From: Mucilaginibacter oryzae
Lineage (GTDB): Bacteria > Bacteroidota > Bacteroidia > Sphingobacteriales > Sphingobacteriaceae
Assembly (NCBI RefSeq): GCF_003148845.1
Contig: NZ_QGHA01000006.1
Span: 244,909 to 308,908, forward strand
Direction: 5' to 3'
DNA length: 64,000 nucleotides
This document shows positions 41,654 to 50,310 of the stretch, piece after piece. How positions within the stretch are numbered: position 1 is the first letter of the stretch; each line of letters starts with the position of its first letter. The translations under genes were made by a program, and so were the position numbers. The notes under the pieces are model-generated. The model worked only from the letters and a program-made list of their open reading frames with translations, made no database searches and had not been told where the DNA came from.

Positions 41654-43350
41654 GTTTAACCGACTGGATCGTACTCGCCCTTACCATCCTCACAATTGTT
41701 ACCTACGGCATCTGGAAAAGCGGCAGGAATCAAAATATCGACCAGTTTCTGGTTGGTAACCGTTCATTGCCCTGGTACCATGTAGGCCTCTCGGTAATGG
41801 CCACGCAGGCCAGCGCCATTACTTTTTTATCGGCACCTGGGCAGGCTTATTCAGACGGGATGCGCTTTGTTCAGTTTTACTTCGGGCTGCCGCTGGCCAT
41901 GATTGTGCTTTGCATCACCTTTGTGCCCATTTTTCATAAACTAAAGGTTTATACAGCTTACGAGTTCCTGGAACAGCGCTTTGATTTGAAAACACGGGCG
42001 CTAACTTCTTTTCTTTTTCTGATACAACGGGGGCTATCTACCGGTATCACTATTTATGCCCCATCAATCATCCTGTCAACCATATTAAATATAAACACGG
42101 CTTATACCACAATATGTATTGGTAGTGTTGTAGTGATTTATACCGTTTACGGCGGCAGCAAGGCGGTATCTTATACTCAACTGCTGCAAATGAGCATTAT
42201 TTTCCTGGGCATGTTTTTAGCAGGGGCGCTGGTGGTGTACTTGTTGCCAAACAACGTGAGCCTGGTTGATTCGTTAAAAATGGCGGGTAAAATGGGCCGC
42301 ATGAATGTAATTGACTGGAAGTTTGACCTCAGCAACCGTTATACGCTCTGGAGCGGATTAATCGGCGGTTTCTTTTTGCAGCTCTCTTACTTCGGTACCG
42401 ATCAAAGCCAGGTGGGGCGATATTTAACCGGCAGTTCGGTAGGGCAAAGCCGTTTGGGATTGATCATGAACGGATTGATTAAAATACCCATGCAGTTTTT
42501 GATATTGCTGATCGGTGTACTGGTATTCGCTTTTTATCAGTTTAACCGCCCCCCTATGTTTTTTAATCAGTACGAGGTAAAGCAGATCAAAAAAAGCAGC
42601 TACGCCACCCGGTACAATTACCTCGACCGGCAATACACCCAGGCCTTTGAAGAAAAAAGGGTAAAAGCCAACGAACTGATTGAAGCTATCGACAGCAAAA
42701 ACGAGGATAAAATAAACCATGCCCAGCATCAGTTAAAAGTTGCCGATACCAAGGCAAGCACCATCCGGCAAAACGCCATCCAGCTGATGAAGAAGAATAA
42801 CCCGAAAGCCGATGAAAATGATACCAATTATGTATTCCTGAGTTTTGTTACCCGGTATCTACCCAAAGGATTGATCGGTTTGCTGATCGCTATCATCTTC
42901 CTGGCCTCTATGGGGTCGACAGCCAGCGCATTAAATTCCCTCGCTTCAACCAGTGTAGTGGACATCTACAAGCGGATTATTAATCCCAACGCTACAGATC
43001 AAAATTACCTGAATGCTTCCAGGCTGGCCACCGTATTTTGGGGAGTGATCTGTATTGGTATGGCACTTTACGCAAGCAGGATAGGTAATTTACTTGAGGC
43101 GGTAAACCAGTTAGGGTCGTACATTTACGGAACTATCCTCGGGGTGTTTATTGTGGCCTTCTATCTTAAAAAAATAAACGGAACAGCTGTTTTTACAGCG
43201 GCGATCATCACCGAGGCTATTGTTTGTGGTTTGGGTTATTTTGATGCCATTGCTTATTTGTGGCTCAATGCTATCGGCGCTGTTTTAGTGATTGTTATTG
43301 CCGGATTAATCAGCATGTCACCCCCCGCAAGGACCGCCCATAGGGTATAA
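41650..43350 (+). CDS. Sodium:solute symporter (SSS family)
   Basis: 566 aa, about 13 helices. SSS signatures: SVMATQASAITFLSAPGQAY, YTVYGGSKAVSYTQLLQM, SYFGTDQSQVGRYLTGSSVG and the late LASMGSTASALNSLASTSVV. It imports a sugar, nucleoside-type or organic-acid solute with Na+; substrate unknown. A hydrophilic insert of about 95 residues (about 298-393, Lys/Glu/Gln-rich, partly coiled-coil) separates two helices and is longer than in standard members. Confidence 0.93.
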   Translation: MSLTDWIVLALTILTIVTYGIWKSGRNQNIDQFLVGNRSLPWYHVGLSVMATQASAITFLSAPGQAYSDGMRFVQFYFGLPLAMIVLCITFVPIFHKLKVYTAYEFLEQRFDLKTRALTSFLFLIQRGLSTGITIYAPSIILSTILNINTAYTTICIGSVVVIYTVYGGSKAVSYTQLLQMSIIFLGMFLAGALVVYLLPNNVSLVDSLKMAGKMGRMNVIDWKFDLSNRYTLWSGLIGGFFLQLSYFGTDQSQVGRYLTGSSVGQSRLGLIMNGLIKIPMQFLILLIGVLVFAFYQFNRPPMFFNQYEVKQIKKSSYATRYNYLDRQYTQAFEEKRVKANELIEAIDSKNEDKINHAQHQLKVADTKASTIRQNAIQLMKKNNPKADENDTNYVFLSFVTRYLPKGLIGLLIAIIFLASMGSTASALNSLASTSVVDIYKRIINPNATDQNYLNASRLATVFWGVICIGMALYASRIGNLLEAVNQLGSYIYGTILGVFIVAFYLKKINGTAVFTAAIITEAIVCGLGYFDAIAYLWLNAIGAVLVIVIAGLISMSPPARTAHRV

Positions 43351-43370
43351 TCACGGGATTATCCTTAAAA

Positions 43371-43405
43371 TAAAACAGGCCGGTATGTTAAACCGGCCTG
43401 TTTTA
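43371..43405. terminator. Bidirectional terminator between the symporter and DUF2911 genes
   Basis: TAAAACAGGCCGGT / ACCGGCCTGTTTTA, perfect 14-bp stem, 7-nt loop. Confidence 0.88.
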
Positions 43406-43441
43406 AAGAGCCTCTTCCGGCAATACCGGGTGCTACTTGTT

Positions 43442-44296
43442 TTATTCTTTAGCATGATTTAGCGCCTCCTGGTTTAACCGGGCGTATTCTTCATCATTGT
43501 TGGCTTTCGCTAAAGCTATACCAGCCTCGGCAGCCGCTATGGCACCGGCCTTGTCACCTTTGCGCAATAACAGGCGCGATTCCCAAAGTTTATACCACGG
43601 GCCTTTAGGCTCAAGTTTTTCGGCTTCGTAAACCCAGCCTAAGGCCTTGTTTACATCTTTATTGTTTTCGTAATAGTATTGTATGGCATTAAAATAATAG
43701 GGTTTGCGGTCGCCTTTCATCAACTCGTCAATATTGGCTGTGATCTTGGCGTCATCATCTGTTTCCATGTGGATGTAGGCGGCTGTTCTGTCCCAAACCA
43801 GCACCAGGTCGCACGATTTTACGTTCGAGTTAACAAAAGCCATGGTAAATGTTTCGCGTTTTTCGCTGGTATGGGTTGGCTTCACGTTGAAACGCAGAAA
43901 ATCCTGGTCTTGCTTATAACTGTAGGCGCCCCATTGTTTCACTACTTTATTCAGGATGATGGTCCACTCGTTTTTGTTGGGGATACTGAACAGTGAGTAA
44001 GTGCCTGCCGGAACAGGGTTGCCCTCTATAATTACTTTTTCGGTAAAGGTAATGGTAGTTGCGGCGTTGGCTCCTGTGCGCCATACCTCGCCGTAAGGAA
44101 TGATACCGCCGAATATTTTGCGGTCTTTTACATTTGGACGGGAGTAAGTGATGGTTACTTTTCCTAATCCGAAATCCTGGATAATGGTTTGGGTTGAGCT
44201 GGCCTCGGGTATGCGGGGCACTTGCGCGTACGATTTAATGCTGAAACAACAACACGCGATCAGCATGCTGAACAGGAACACGTAGGTTTTTTTCAT
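43442..44296 (-). CDS. Secreted DUF2911 protein
   Basis: 284 aa with signal peptide (MKKTYVFLFSMLIACCCFSI). The DUF2911 core covers about residues 30-170 with ITYSRPNVKDRKIFGGIIPY, EVWRTGANAATTITF and GTYSLFSIPNKNEWTIILNK. The C-terminal 90 residues form TPR-like helices (NKALGWVYEAEKLEPKGPWY, DKAGAIAAAEAGIALAK). Function unknown; periplasmic. Single gene. Confidence 0.85.
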   Translation of the reverse strand: MKKTYVFLFSMLIACCCFSIKSYAQVPRIPEASSTQTIIQDFGLGKVTITYSRPNVKDRKIFGGIIPYGEVWRTGANAATTITFTEKVIIEGNPVPAGTYSLFSIPNKNEWTIILNKVVKQWGAYSYKQDQDFLRFNVKPTHTSEKRETFTMAFVNSNVKSCDLVLVWDRTAAYIHMETDDDAKITANIDELMKGDRKPYYFNAIQYYYENNKDVNKALGWVYEAEKLEPKGPWYKLWESRLLLRKGDKAGAIAAAEAGIALAKANNDEEYARLNQEALNHAKE

Positions 44297-44549
44297 GATC
44301 TATAGTTTTCGAATCTAAGATACCAAATGTTTTAACGTTGATATTATTGTGTATGACCTAAAAATATTTTAGGGGTTTAGCAGGCTGAGTATAAATTGAA
44401 AAAAAAGATTTGGATCAACATACGTGCGTTATAAAAAGATGCCGAAAGCTGCCTTTAACCGTATGCTATATATTTAATTTCCTGCCCTGCGTTAAGTGCC
44501 TCCGGCCGGGGGCTACCTATCCCCGGGCTCAAAATTACCGGCGCTTTAT

Positions 44550-44557
44550 TACCTTTG
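44550..44557 (+). promoter_or_regulatory. Predicted -7 box (TACCTTTG) of the rRNA methyltransferase gene
   Basis: An exact TAnnTTTG match ending 6 bases before the ATG at 44563; it lies within the 5' extension of the frame and so rules out the distal start. Confidence 0.65.
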
Positions 44558-44562
44558 CATCC

Positions 44563-45750
44563 ATGATCAATGTTATATTAAAAAAAGGCAAGGAAAAAGC
44601 GGTATTGCAGCGGCATCCCTGGGTATTTTCGGGCGCGATAGAAAAAGTGAAAGGCAAACCCGCTAACGGAGATGTGGTGCAGTTGCTTAATTCGCAAGGC
44701 GAATTTCTGGCCTATGGCTTTTATAACGATCAATCGCGCGTTACGCTGCGCCTGCTGGAGTGGAATAAAGATGTGCAGGTTAACGAAGCCTGGTTTCGGG
44801 AAAAAGTTGCCGCTGCGGTTAAAAGCCGTGCAAATATCCTTGCGGGAGGTACCAATACCTGCAGGCTCATCTTCAGCGAGTCGGACTACCTGCCTGGCTT
44901 AATTGTGGATAAATACGCCGGGCACTTGGCTGTACAGGTACTCACCTCCGGCATTCAGAACATGATGCCGGTTATTATTGATGAACTTAAACAATTACTA
45001 AATCCGGAGAGCATCTCCGATAAAAGTGATAACGCCTCCCGCGCTCACGAAGGTTTGGCCGAAGCCGAAAATAAAGTATTAGCCGGCAGCCCGCCACCCG
45101 AACTGGTTGAAGTACTGGAGAATAACGTGGTTTACGGCATTAACATTACCGAAGGTCAAAAATCCGGCTTTTACTGCGATCAGCGCGATAACCGCCACGT
45201 ATTAGCCCTGCATACTAAAGATAAAAAAGTACTCGATTGCTTTTGTTACACCGGGGGCTTCACTTTAAACAGCCTTAAAGAAGGAGCGGCATCAGTAACC
45301 AGTGTAGACAGTTCGGCGCTGGCTATTGAAACCCTGGCCGAAAATATCAGGCTGAACAACCTGGATGCCTCGAAACACAGGGCTATTAAATCGGATGTAA
45401 ACGCGCAATTGCGCAAATTCAGGGATGAGGGCGAGAAGTTTGACGTAATTGTGCTCGATCCACCTAAATACGCGCCGTCGCGCTCGGCTTTAACCCGTGC
45501 ATCAAGGGCTTATAAAGATCTGAACCGTTTGGGTATGCTGCTGCTTAACGAGGGTGGCTTGCTGGCAACCTACTCCTGCTCGGGCGCTATGGATATGGAA
45601 ACCTTTAAACAGGTAATTGCATGGGCCGCGCTGGATGCCGGTAAACAGGTTCAGTTTATATACCAATTTCACCAACCTGAAGATCACCCCGTACGCGCAT
45701 CGTTTCCGGAAGGTGAGTATTTGAAGGGGCTGCTTTGCCGGGTATATTAA
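44563..45750 (+). CDS. Class I rRNA methyltransferase, RlmI-like (PUA + SAM domain)
   Basis: 395 aa from ATG 44563; the frame is open to 44410, but a -7 box directly precedes 44563. An N-terminal PUA domain (VILKKGKEKAVLQRHPWVFS) binds RNA. The Rossmann domain has VLDCFCYTGGFTLNSLKEGA (SAM loop), TSVDSS, and FDVIVLDPPKYAPSRSAL (catalytic DPPKY). Such proteins methylate C5 of a cytosine in 23S rRNA. A low-complexity linker (SDKSDNASRAHEGLAEAENK) lies between two conserved blocks. Symbol withheld because the exact site is not provable. Confidence 0.92.
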   Translation: MINVILKKGKEKAVLQRHPWVFSGAIEKVKGKPANGDVVQLLNSQGEFLAYGFYNDQSRVTLRLLEWNKDVQVNEAWFREKVAAAVKSRANILAGGTNTCRLIFSESDYLPGLIVDKYAGHLAVQVLTSGIQNMMPVIIDELKQLLNPESISDKSDNASRAHEGLAEAENKVLAGSPPPELVEVLENNVVYGINITEGQKSGFYCDQRDNRHVLALHTKDKKVLDCFCYTGGFTLNSLKEGAASVTSVDSSALAIETLAENIRLNNLDASKHRAIKSDVNAQLRKFRDEGEKFDVIVLDPPKYAPSRSALTRASRAYKDLNRLGMLLLNEGGLLATYSCSGAMDMETFKQVIAWAALDAGKQVQFIYQFHQPEDHPVRASFPEGEYLKGLLCRVY

Positions 45751-45772
45751 ATCCTAAAAAGGGAGTAACCGT

Positions 45773-45814
45773 ATAACCGCCGCAAAATTAGCAACGCCAA
45801 CCTGCGGCAGTTAT
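45773..45814. terminator. Probable bidirectional terminator
   Basis: ATAACCGCCGCA / TGCGGCAGTTAT (12 bp, one C-A mismatch) between two convergent genes, with modest T-rich flanks. Confidence 0.45.
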
Positions 45815-45820
45815 CTTAAT

Positions 45821-46909
45821 TTATCCCTTGTTATTAAGCCAAAGGTTTACAGGCTTATCAATTTCAGCGCTAAAAGGCAATTCAATTTTTTTGCCCGCCC
45901 CGGCAGATGCATAGGCGGCGTAAATCAACTCCAGCACCGCGCGACCGTCTTCACCGGTAACCAGCGGGGGTTTATCGTTCTGCACACAATCAATAAAGTG
46001 TTTCAGTTCGTGCGGGTAGCCCTGGTTAAAGGCTTCCTCAAAAATGGTATAACTCCAGCCCTGGGTGGTATCGGTTTTTTCCATGGCATAGCCGTAGCCG
46101 TTTTTGCTGTAGGTTACCGCGGCATTGCCCATAAACAAGTCGGCATAAATTACGCCGCCCGTACCGTGAATTTCGCAACGGTCGTCCATACCGCCGTGCT
46201 TGGCCCAACTGTTTTCGGCTACGCCGGTTACCCCGTTTTCAAACTCTACAATAATTACAGAATTATCTTCACCTTTGGTACGTTCTTTATGTAATACGGT
46301 GCTCATGCTGGCGTAAACGCTTTTGGGTTTGGCATTATTCAGCATCCACCTAAACCAGCCCAAAGCATGGCAGCCCATATCCATAATCACCCCGCCGCCC
46401 GAAAAATTGATGTCATAAAACCAATCCGAATGCGGCCCGGAGTGCTTTTCGCCCTGTTTCAGCATATAAATTTCACCCACGGCACCTTCCTTTACCAAAT
46501 GCCTTGCGCGTTCATATTTAGGAGCAAAGCAAAGTTCTTCGGCGTACATCAGTTTTACATTGTTGGCCTTGCATACGGCAATCATTTCGTCGGCTTCTTC
46601 AAGCGTTACAGCCAGCGGCTTTTCTATGATAACATGCTTGCCGGCCCTGGCCGCCTTGATGGTAGCTTCGGCATGCAGATAATTGGGCAGGCAGATATCT
46701 ACCACTTCGCAACCTGATTCGGCGATTAACTGATCAATATCATCAAACCATTGAGGGATATGGTATTTATCGGCAAAGGCCTGCGCTTTTTCAGCTTTTC
46801 GGGCGTAACAAGCCACCACTTCGGCTTCAGGAATAAAGCGATGGTACGATTCCATATGGATATCGGTTATAAAACCGGCGCCCAATATGGCAACTTTGGT
46901 TCGTTTCAT
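45821..46909 (-). CDS. Gfo/Idh/MocA-family oxidoreductase
   Basis: 362 aa with N-terminal Rossmann loop VAILGAGFITDIHMESYHRF, catalytic-site EKPLAVTLEEADE near residue 96, GGGVIMDMGCHALGWFRWML and WAKHGGMDDRCEIHGTGGVI. NAD(P)-dependent sugar or polyol dehydrogenase; substrate unknown. It differs from the 6884-7900 oxidoreductase and belongs to another branch. Single gene. Confidence 0.9.
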   Translation of the reverse strand: MKRTKVAILGAGFITDIHMESYHRFIPEAEVVACYARKAEKAQAFADKYHIPQWFDDIDQLIAESGCEVVDICLPNYLHAEATIKAARAGKHVIIEKPLAVTLEEADEMIAVCKANNVKLMYAEELCFAPKYERARHLVKEGAVGEIYMLKQGEKHSGPHSDWFYDINFSGGGVIMDMGCHALGWFRWMLNNAKPKSVYASMSTVLHKERTKGEDNSVIIVEFENGVTGVAENSWAKHGGMDDRCEIHGTGGVIYADLFMGNAAVTYSKNGYGYAMEKTDTTQGWSYTIFEEAFNQGYPHELKHFIDCVQNDKPPLVTGEDGRAVLELIYAAYASAGAGKKIELPFSAEIDKPVNLWLNNKG

Positions 46910-47084
46910 ATAAAGTATTGTATAGTTGGCGCTGATAATTGGGCAGCGCGCAGGATTTAAAGGTTATGAATACTATTCAAGATTAATGAATAATATTTTA
47001 AAATTGAAAAGCTTTGAGGAGCTTTCTAAAAACTATAGTACTATTTAACAAACATTGGCCCGCTCAATCGCCGCGGGTTGGCTT

Positions 47085-47158
47085 TACCCCCTCTAAATCT
47101 CCCCCGGGAGGGGAGACTTTTGAAGACTTCCCTTCCGGAGAGGGTTGGACGGGACTAC
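47085..47158. repeat. G/C palindromic interspersed sequence
   Basis: CCCCCTCTAAATCTCCCCCG, then GGAGGGGAGACTTT and CCCTTCCGGAGAGGG: purine/pyrimidine arms of the same general kind as families B and C, directly after the small gene at 47155-47400. Confidence 0.45.
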
Positions 47159-47400
47159 CCCTCCAGCACATGCTTCTTAATAAATTCGATAGTCGATTCT
47201 GGCAGGGCGTTGCCGCTGGCTTGTTTCAGGCTACCATCCGGCCCAATCTCCAATTCGGCGTTGATATTGTTGTCGATAAAAACGTGTAACTTGTTTTGCT
47301 CTTTTTCAACCTTGCAGGTAAGCTCGCGTTCGGCGTAATTGATCAGAAATTCATATTTCCCATCTTTAGCTGCAGGTATCGTGTCATTTTGATCTTTCAT
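47155..47400 (-). CDS. Small protein of unknown function
   Basis: 81 aa, highly charged, no membrane segment: MKDQNDTIPAAKDGKYEFLI, then a possible small beta-sheet (LTCKVEKEQNKLHVFIDNNI) and a C-terminal helix (STIEFIKKHVLEG). Codon use resembles neighbouring genes, which supports it as real. No family recognised and no functional neighbour. Confidence 0.55.
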   Translation of the reverse strand: MKDQNDTIPAAKDGKYEFLINYAERELTCKVEKEQNKLHVFIDNNINAELEIGPDGSLKQASGNALPESTIEFIKKHVLEG

Positions 47401-47494
47401 AGCGATGTATTTAATAGAATAACATCGCCGGGAGCAGGATGGTTTAATTTATTGACAAATAAATAGATGTTTGCACACCCATTATTGAGGGCCT

Positions 47495-47531
47495 AAAAAA
47501 AAGAGATAGCCCGCCGGCTGTCTCTTTTTTT
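47495..47531 (-). terminator. Terminator downstream of the OstA-like gene
   Basis: AAAAAAAGAGATAGCC / GGCTGTCTCTTTTTTT with a short loop (CGCC). On the minus strand it lies about 140 bases after the stop. Confidence 0.75.
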
Positions 47532-47671
47532 AATTTAAGTTGACTGACCTCATTATTTATCATAAAGAACTAATTGGTTAGATCGATAATAACAATTGAC
47601 CAAATATAAGCACTATAGATTTAGTAGACTAATTTTTTCGATAAAAAATAGCAACTTTTTTCTCGTTTTGA

Positions 47672-50260
47672 TCAGTTTTTCTTCACAGAAGGTGATTTAT
47701 TAACAATACTGTCCTTTTTTATGCCATTTTGAGGGCCTTTTGGAAGGTTTTTTCCAATTATCGTATCCTTTTTAATTTTTATGGTATTATTCTTCCCGGT
47801 ATCAGCTTTTAATGTGCTATCCTGCATGTTTTTTATTCCAGGGGCCTTAAGGCTGTCCGTTTTTGCTCCAACGCCGGGCTTGCCTATAGCAGGCCTGGCG
47901 GGTGCATTTTTTGTGCCCGGTTTTGCCGGGGCGGGCTTCTTTTTGACTTTCTTTTTAATGATATCTTCTTTTGAGGCCGGTCGCTCCTTGGGCTTCCATA
48001 AAAAGCCTTTCAGGATCTTATCATCCTCTTTAACTTTATCAATAGGGATGTAACGGTTTTCGGGCTTTGTTAAAAAGAAAATATCAGTAGCCTGCTTATC
48101 TTTAAAGGCAACGCGGATCCGGCTACTCAATGAGCGCTGCATCCCCGATACTTTCCCGCTGTCGCGCTGAAAAAATATAGTTTCCGCATTTCCTACCGCA
48201 TACATCTTATCCAGCTTATCATCTTTAAAATAGCCGCGCATCCGTTTACCCGATACCTGGTTAAAATGAGTGGAGTCATCTTTATCAATATTTACAATGA
48301 AGGCAGAGGGGAACAATTCAATGTTATCCATCTTTTTATGCCGCATTTGCAGATAAACCGTATCGCCCGATAATTGCGAACCCTGTGTCCAGATAATGGG
48401 GTTTACATACATACGCATGGTCGAATCACTGTTGGCGTAAAAAATAGAATCGGATTTCGCCTGCAGGTCTGATTTAAAGATTTTAGCATGGTGATGGGCT
48501 ATCAGCATCCTTACCCGCGCGGTATCTTTTACATCTACCGGGTATTGTTTATAAACCGGGTCGCGTTCCATCTGTACACGGTACAGGCTATCCTGTTTTG
48601 CTTTTTTGGCTGCCGCTATAGCATCTTTTTTGCGCTGCAACGAATCGTTAACCGGTTTGGGCTTGCCAAAAAAGTCGCGGTGCAGGTAGCTGGTATCTTT
48701 AGGGATCCGGAGATACCTTGCCTCCAGGAACTTCGATGCTTTTTTATCGGCAATCAGTTTGCGCTGCTTCAAGGTGGTATCGTGCTGGGTGCGCTGCCGT
48801 TCCTGGTAAGCTTTAAGATTTTTATAGGTCATGATCTGCGTTTCGATGGTATCGGCAGTCATGTAAATCGAATCGCGTTTGATATGGCTGGTATCTTTGG
48901 CAATCACAACAGGTGCTTTAGTAAGCGGCTTTACTGTTACTTTATTGCCCTTTGCCGGTATTATGGCGTTGGCCACCCCCGCCAGCATAGTTACGTTTTT
49001 AATATTGGCTTTGTCCTTATTACTAAGTTTTAACGTGGGGGCTGCCTTCAATGCCGAATCAACCAGCTTTGGGTTTTTCTTTATTTGATCTGTGGCGGTT
49101 TTCACCACCTCATCTGACGGAACGGGGGGCAAATCCTTATTGTTTTTCAATGCATCCTGTGCCAGTTTGGTGACCATATCAACATTGGCGCTATCTTTTT
49201 TACCAATAGCGAAGGGTTGCTTAACAGGAATAGTATTGGCAGGGGCTTTACGGTTGCTATCCGGTTTTATGGCACCTGCAATTTTGGTCAAATCGGTAAG
49301 CTTCTTGTCGGAGGCCTTTGCATTTTTTGTTCCGGTAGGTAACGGCTTCTTCGCCGAATCGGTTTTGGTGGTATCCTTTTGTTCGGAGACCAGTACTACA
49401 TAGGCATTTTCCGTAACGATGGTTTTCTCATCGGCCCGGTAATAAGTGGCCAGATCACCTTTAATGGTTACCTTTTGTTCACGGTCTTCAAATGTGATGT
49501 TTTTCACAGCCCGGCCGTAACCCTTCAGTTTATCATAAAACAGGCTGTCTCCTTTCAATGATTTGGTGCCCTGCCTGTATGAGTTTTTTTTACCGAAATT
49601 GGCCTGCTCGGTAATGGTATTGTACTGGCCGTTTTCGGTGTAAAGGGTATCTTTATCTTTAGTACCGTAAATATTGGTAGGGCCGTAAAAGTAGGAGATC
49701 CGTGTACCTGTATTATAGCGCAGCGTATCGGTTTTAATCAGCGCATCTACCGTAGTAAGCACTACATCGTACCTGAAATAGGAGTCGCGGCTGAAGGCAA
49801 AATAATACCCGTTTTTACTGGTTAACACGTTATCCTTATTGATCAGCTTACCGCCTCCGGTGTAAGTACCTACCCTGCTGGCCGTGTTATAGGTAAGGTA
49901 ATTGGTGGTAAGGGTGGCATCACGGTCAACCATTTTCACGTTATCAGTAAGAATGGCAATTTTGGTGTTACCGTTATAATTCAGTTTATCAGAAAATATA
50001 TTCAGCGTATCGCCCTGGTTAATGTTTACGTTACCAAAAGCATCAAACGAGTTCAGATCCGGATAAAAATAAGCGCTATCTGAGCGTAACAGGGAATAAT
50101 CCTGCTTAAAAGTACCTTTATACACCTTTACCAACTGCTTGCCGTTTATTTTTGTGGCGGTACTTTTTTCAGATTGTATCAGGTTTACAATCGATTTTTT
50201 TTGGGCCATAGCCGCAGTTGCCGGCACCAAAAGCAAAAAGCATAAAATGTATTTCCTCAC
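47672..50260 (-). CDS. OstA-like (LptA/LptD N-domain type) exported protein
   Basis: 862 aa from a GTG at 50260 with signal peptide (RKYILCFLLLVPATAAMAQK). Residues about 40-290 are OstA/LptA-type beta repeats (YFYPDLNSFDAFGNVNINQG, DTLNIFSDKLNYNGNTKIAI, NGYYFAFSRDSYFRYD), the fold that carries lipopolysaccharide across the periplasm. A middle Lys/Thr/Pro-rich section (about 295-470) and a Lys/Pro-rich tail are low-complexity; a second beta-rich block lies between them. Likely part of LPS transport, probably at the outer membrane side. A TAATTTTG box (50272-50265) sits directly before the GTG, arguing for a leaderless message. Confidence 0.85.
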   Translation of the reverse strand: MRKYILCFLLLVPATAAMAQKKSIVNLIQSEKSTATKINGKQLVKVYKGTFKQDYSLLRSDSAYFYPDLNSFDAFGNVNINQGDTLNIFSDKLNYNGNTKIAILTDNVKMVDRDATLTTNYLTYNTASRVGTYTGGGKLINKDNVLTSKNGYYFAFSRDSYFRYDVVLTTVDALIKTDTLRYNTGTRISYFYGPTNIYGTKDKDTLYTENGQYNTITEQANFGKKNSYRQGTKSLKGDSLFYDKLKGYGRAVKNITFEDREQKVTIKGDLATYYRADEKTIVTENAYVVLVSEQKDTTKTDSAKKPLPTGTKNAKASDKKLTDLTKIAGAIKPDSNRKAPANTIPVKQPFAIGKKDSANVDMVTKLAQDALKNNKDLPPVPSDEVVKTATDQIKKNPKLVDSALKAAPTLKLSNKDKANIKNVTMLAGVANAIIPAKGNKVTVKPLTKAPVVIAKDTSHIKRDSIYMTADTIETQIMTYKNLKAYQERQRTQHDTTLKQRKLIADKKASKFLEARYLRIPKDTSYLHRDFFGKPKPVNDSLQRKKDAIAAAKKAKQDSLYRVQMERDPVYKQYPVDVKDTARVRMLIAHHHAKIFKSDLQAKSDSIFYANSDSTMRMYVNPIIWTQGSQLSGDTVYLQMRHKKMDNIELFPSAFIVNIDKDDSTHFNQVSGKRMRGYFKDDKLDKMYAVGNAETIFFQRDSGKVSGMQRSLSSRIRVAFKDKQATDIFFLTKPENRYIPIDKVKEDDKILKGFLWKPKERPASKEDIIKKKVKKKPAPAKPGTKNAPARPAIGKPGVGAKTDSLKAPGIKNMQDSTLKADTGKNNTIKIKKDTIIGKNLPKGPQNGIKKDSIVNKSPSVKKN

Positions 50261-50264
50261 TTGG

Positions 50265-50272
50265 CAAAATTA
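50265..50272 (-). promoter_or_regulatory. Predicted -7 box (TAATTTTG) of the OstA-like gene
   Basis: An exact TAnnTTTG match whose last G lies 5 bases before the GTG start; back-to-back with the tilS box. Confidence 0.6.
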
Positions 50273-50298
50273 GTTTTTTGTCGGGGTTATTAAATTAA

Positions 50299-50306
50299 TA
50301 ATTTTG
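50299..50306 (+). promoter_or_regulatory. Predicted -7 box (TAATTTTG) of tilS
   Basis: An exact TAnnTTTG match, the same octamer as the divergent OstA-like promoter, ending 5 bases before the tilS ATG. Confidence 0.6.
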
Positions 50307-50310
50307 ATGA

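Noticed and set aside
47014..47338. Rightward frames opposite the small gene at 47155-47400
   Set aside because: They run through a G/C repeat and antisense to a more gene-like frame with a normal start.
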